Assembly: GCA_015487985.1 (NCBI GenBank)
Contig: WFOP01000005.1
Location: 1 to 5,765 of the forward strand
Origin: Hyphomicrobiales bacterium
Lineage (GTDB): Bacteria; Pseudomonadota; Alphaproteobacteria; Rhizobiales; Devosiaceae
Length of the DNA stretch: 5,765 bases
Direction of reading: 5' to 3'
Shown here: positions 4,857 to 5,765 of the stretch, one piece after another
How the letters are laid out: every line of letters begins with the position of its first letter
Position numbering within the stretch: position 1 is the stretch's first letter
Notes under the pieces: model-generated
What the model saw: the letters and a program-made list of their open reading frames with translations, nothing else
What the model was told of the DNA's origin: nothing
Database searches by the model: none
Made by a program: the position numbers and the translations under genes

Positions 4857-5765
4857 TTGACCAAACTCAATCCTCAAAACTGGCTGGATGCTCATCCCGA
4901 GCTGGACAATGTGCGGGTGGTGGTGTGCGATTTGAATGGCGTGTTGCGGGGCAAGCGTCTGCCGATTGAAAAACTGCCCAAAATTCTCGCCAATGAAGTG
5001 CGTCTGCCCCTGTCCGTTGTGGGTGTGGACATCTGGGGGGAGGATATTGAAGGCAGTGAACTGGTCTTTGAAACCGGCGACGCCGATGGCATTGGTGAAC
5101 ATACCGGGCGGGGTCTTTTGCCGGTAACATGGGGCGACAAACTTTCCGCAATGGTGCCCGTCTGGCTGGCGCTGGAAGACGGCGCCCCTTTTAATGCCGA
5201 CCCGCGCCGCGCGTTAGGCGCGGTGGTGCAGAAATTTTCCAAATTGGGCCTGACCCCGGTGGTGGCCACCGAGCTTGAATTTTATCTGGTGGACCCGGCC
5301 AGCAACCGGCCAATTCCGCCAAAATCTCCGGTTACCGGCAAACGCCTGAATGGCGATGGTGTGCTTTCTCTCGATGAACTTGAACATTTCGACGCCTTTA
5401 TCAGCGATGTGTTTGAAGCGTGCAAATTACAGAATATTCCCGCCGATGCCGCAATTTCGGAAAACGGGGCCGGGCAGTTTGAAATAAACATGCTCCATGT
5501 GGCCGACCCGTTACGCGCCGCAGATGATGCGGTGTTCTTCAAACGGCTGGTGCACGGCATTGCCCGCAAACACGGGTTTGGTGCCACCTTTATGGCCAAA
5601 CCCTATGCCAAACGCGCCGGCAACGGCTTTCATGTGCATTTTTCGCTGCTGGATGAAAAAGGCAATAACGTATTTGATGACGGCTCTGAACGTGGCTCTG
5701 ATATGTTGCTGAGTGCCGTTGCCGGCCTGTTGAAAACCATGTCCGACGCCATGCTGACATTTGCC
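4857..5765 (+). CDS. Glutamine synthetase-family ligase, likely gamma-glutamylputrescine synthetase (PuuA/SpuB-like), 3' end outside window
   Basis: The first 303 residues of a glutamine synthetase-fold ligase (family length about 450). These enzymes use ATP to join glutamate to ammonia or, in the PuuA/SpuB group, to putrescine or another amine, forming gamma-glutamyl-amines in the cytosol. N-terminal beta-grasp block: VVVCDLNGVLRGKRLP (21-36). Catalytic domain: ATELEFYLV with metal-ligand Glu139 and Glu141; GQFEINM with Glu209; ATFMAKPY; and NGFHVHFS with His259 and His261. The lineage-type blocks (DLNG..RGKR, AMVPVWLALEDGAPF, FMAKPY) recall PuuA-type paralogues more than housekeeping GlnA, but amine specificity cannot be proved from this part. 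No ATG fits: the frame opens after a stop at 4785-4787, and the TTG at 4857 gives a normal-length N-terminus. Divergent from the gntR-gabD-spuC operon, which supports polyamine use. spuB or puuA would be the symbol if confirmed. Confidence 0.85.
   Translation, partial: MTKLNPQNWLDAHPELDNVRVVVCDLNGVLRGKRLPIEKLPKILANEVRLPLSVVGVDIWGEDIEGSELVFETGDADGIGEHTGRGLLPVTWGDKLSAMVPVWLALEDGAPFNADPRRALGAVVQKFSKLGLTPVVATELEFYLVDPASNRPIPPKSPVTGKRLNGDGVLSLDELEHFDAFISDVFEACKLQNIPADAAISENGAGQFEINMLHVADPLRAADDAVFFKRLVHGIARKHGFGATFMAKPYAKRAGNGFHVHFSLLDEKGNNVFDDGSERGSDMLLSAVAGLLKTMSDAMLTFA

Noticed and set aside
4892..5269. 125-codon minus-strand frame inside the glutamine synthetase-like gene
   Set aside because: Shadow frame. 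The + strand frame carries continuous family motifs on both sides of it.
1..5765. Mobile element, CRISPR array, tRNA or phage-derived system
   Set aside because: No regularly spaced repeats, terminal inverted repeats, transposase motifs or cloverleaf-forming segments were seen, and the gene content is metabolic throughout.

Overview
The window looks like an ordinary chromosomal stretch of a moderate-GC alphaproteobacterium. This is inferred from protein character (a GabD/SpuC pair with a GntR-FCD regulator and a PuuA/SpuB-type glutamine synthetase homologue, and an NnrU-family membrane protein), not from any rRNA or marker gene. No mobile element, CRISPR array, tRNA or rRNA was seen. Genes fill almost the whole window; the longest non-coding gap is about 118 bp.

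Left part (1-1094, + strand): the C-terminal 105 residues of a class I fructose-1,6-bisphosphatase (gene cut by the left edge), then after 80 bp an NnrU-family six-helix membrane protein. The latter converges on the next operon with only about 41 bp between stop codons and no clear terminator.

Central part (1136-4738, - strand): a tight three-gene operon reading leftward. Its order is a GntR/FCD regulator, a succinate-semialdehyde dehydrogenase (GabD type), and a class III omega-aminotransferase of the putrescine/GABA:pyruvate type (SpuC-like). Gaps are 25 and 32 bp, and each gene has a good Shine-Dalgarno. These ribosome sites place the true starts of all three genes downstream of the longest possible reading frames.

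Right part (4739-5765, + strand): a 118-bp divergent control region, then the first 303 codons of a glutamine synthetase-fold ligase resembling gamma-glutamylputrescine synthetase (PuuA/SpuB). It starts with TTG and is cut by the right edge. The control region holds a sigma70-like promoter for the ligase (TTGACC / TATATC, 17-bp spacer), an inverted repeat TGACC-N5-GGTCA on the -35, a 16-bp direct repeat (14/16 identical) over the -10 and the leader, and a second inverted repeat in the gntR leader.

Together the right two-thirds reads as a regulated polyamine/GABA catabolic divergon: ligase (gamma-glutamylation), transaminase (amine to aldehyde), semialdehyde dehydrogenase (to succinate), under an autoregulated GntR repressor. 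The exact substrate is inference. I did not find a clearly novel biological system; the most interesting material is the control region and the combination of ligase with transaminase.
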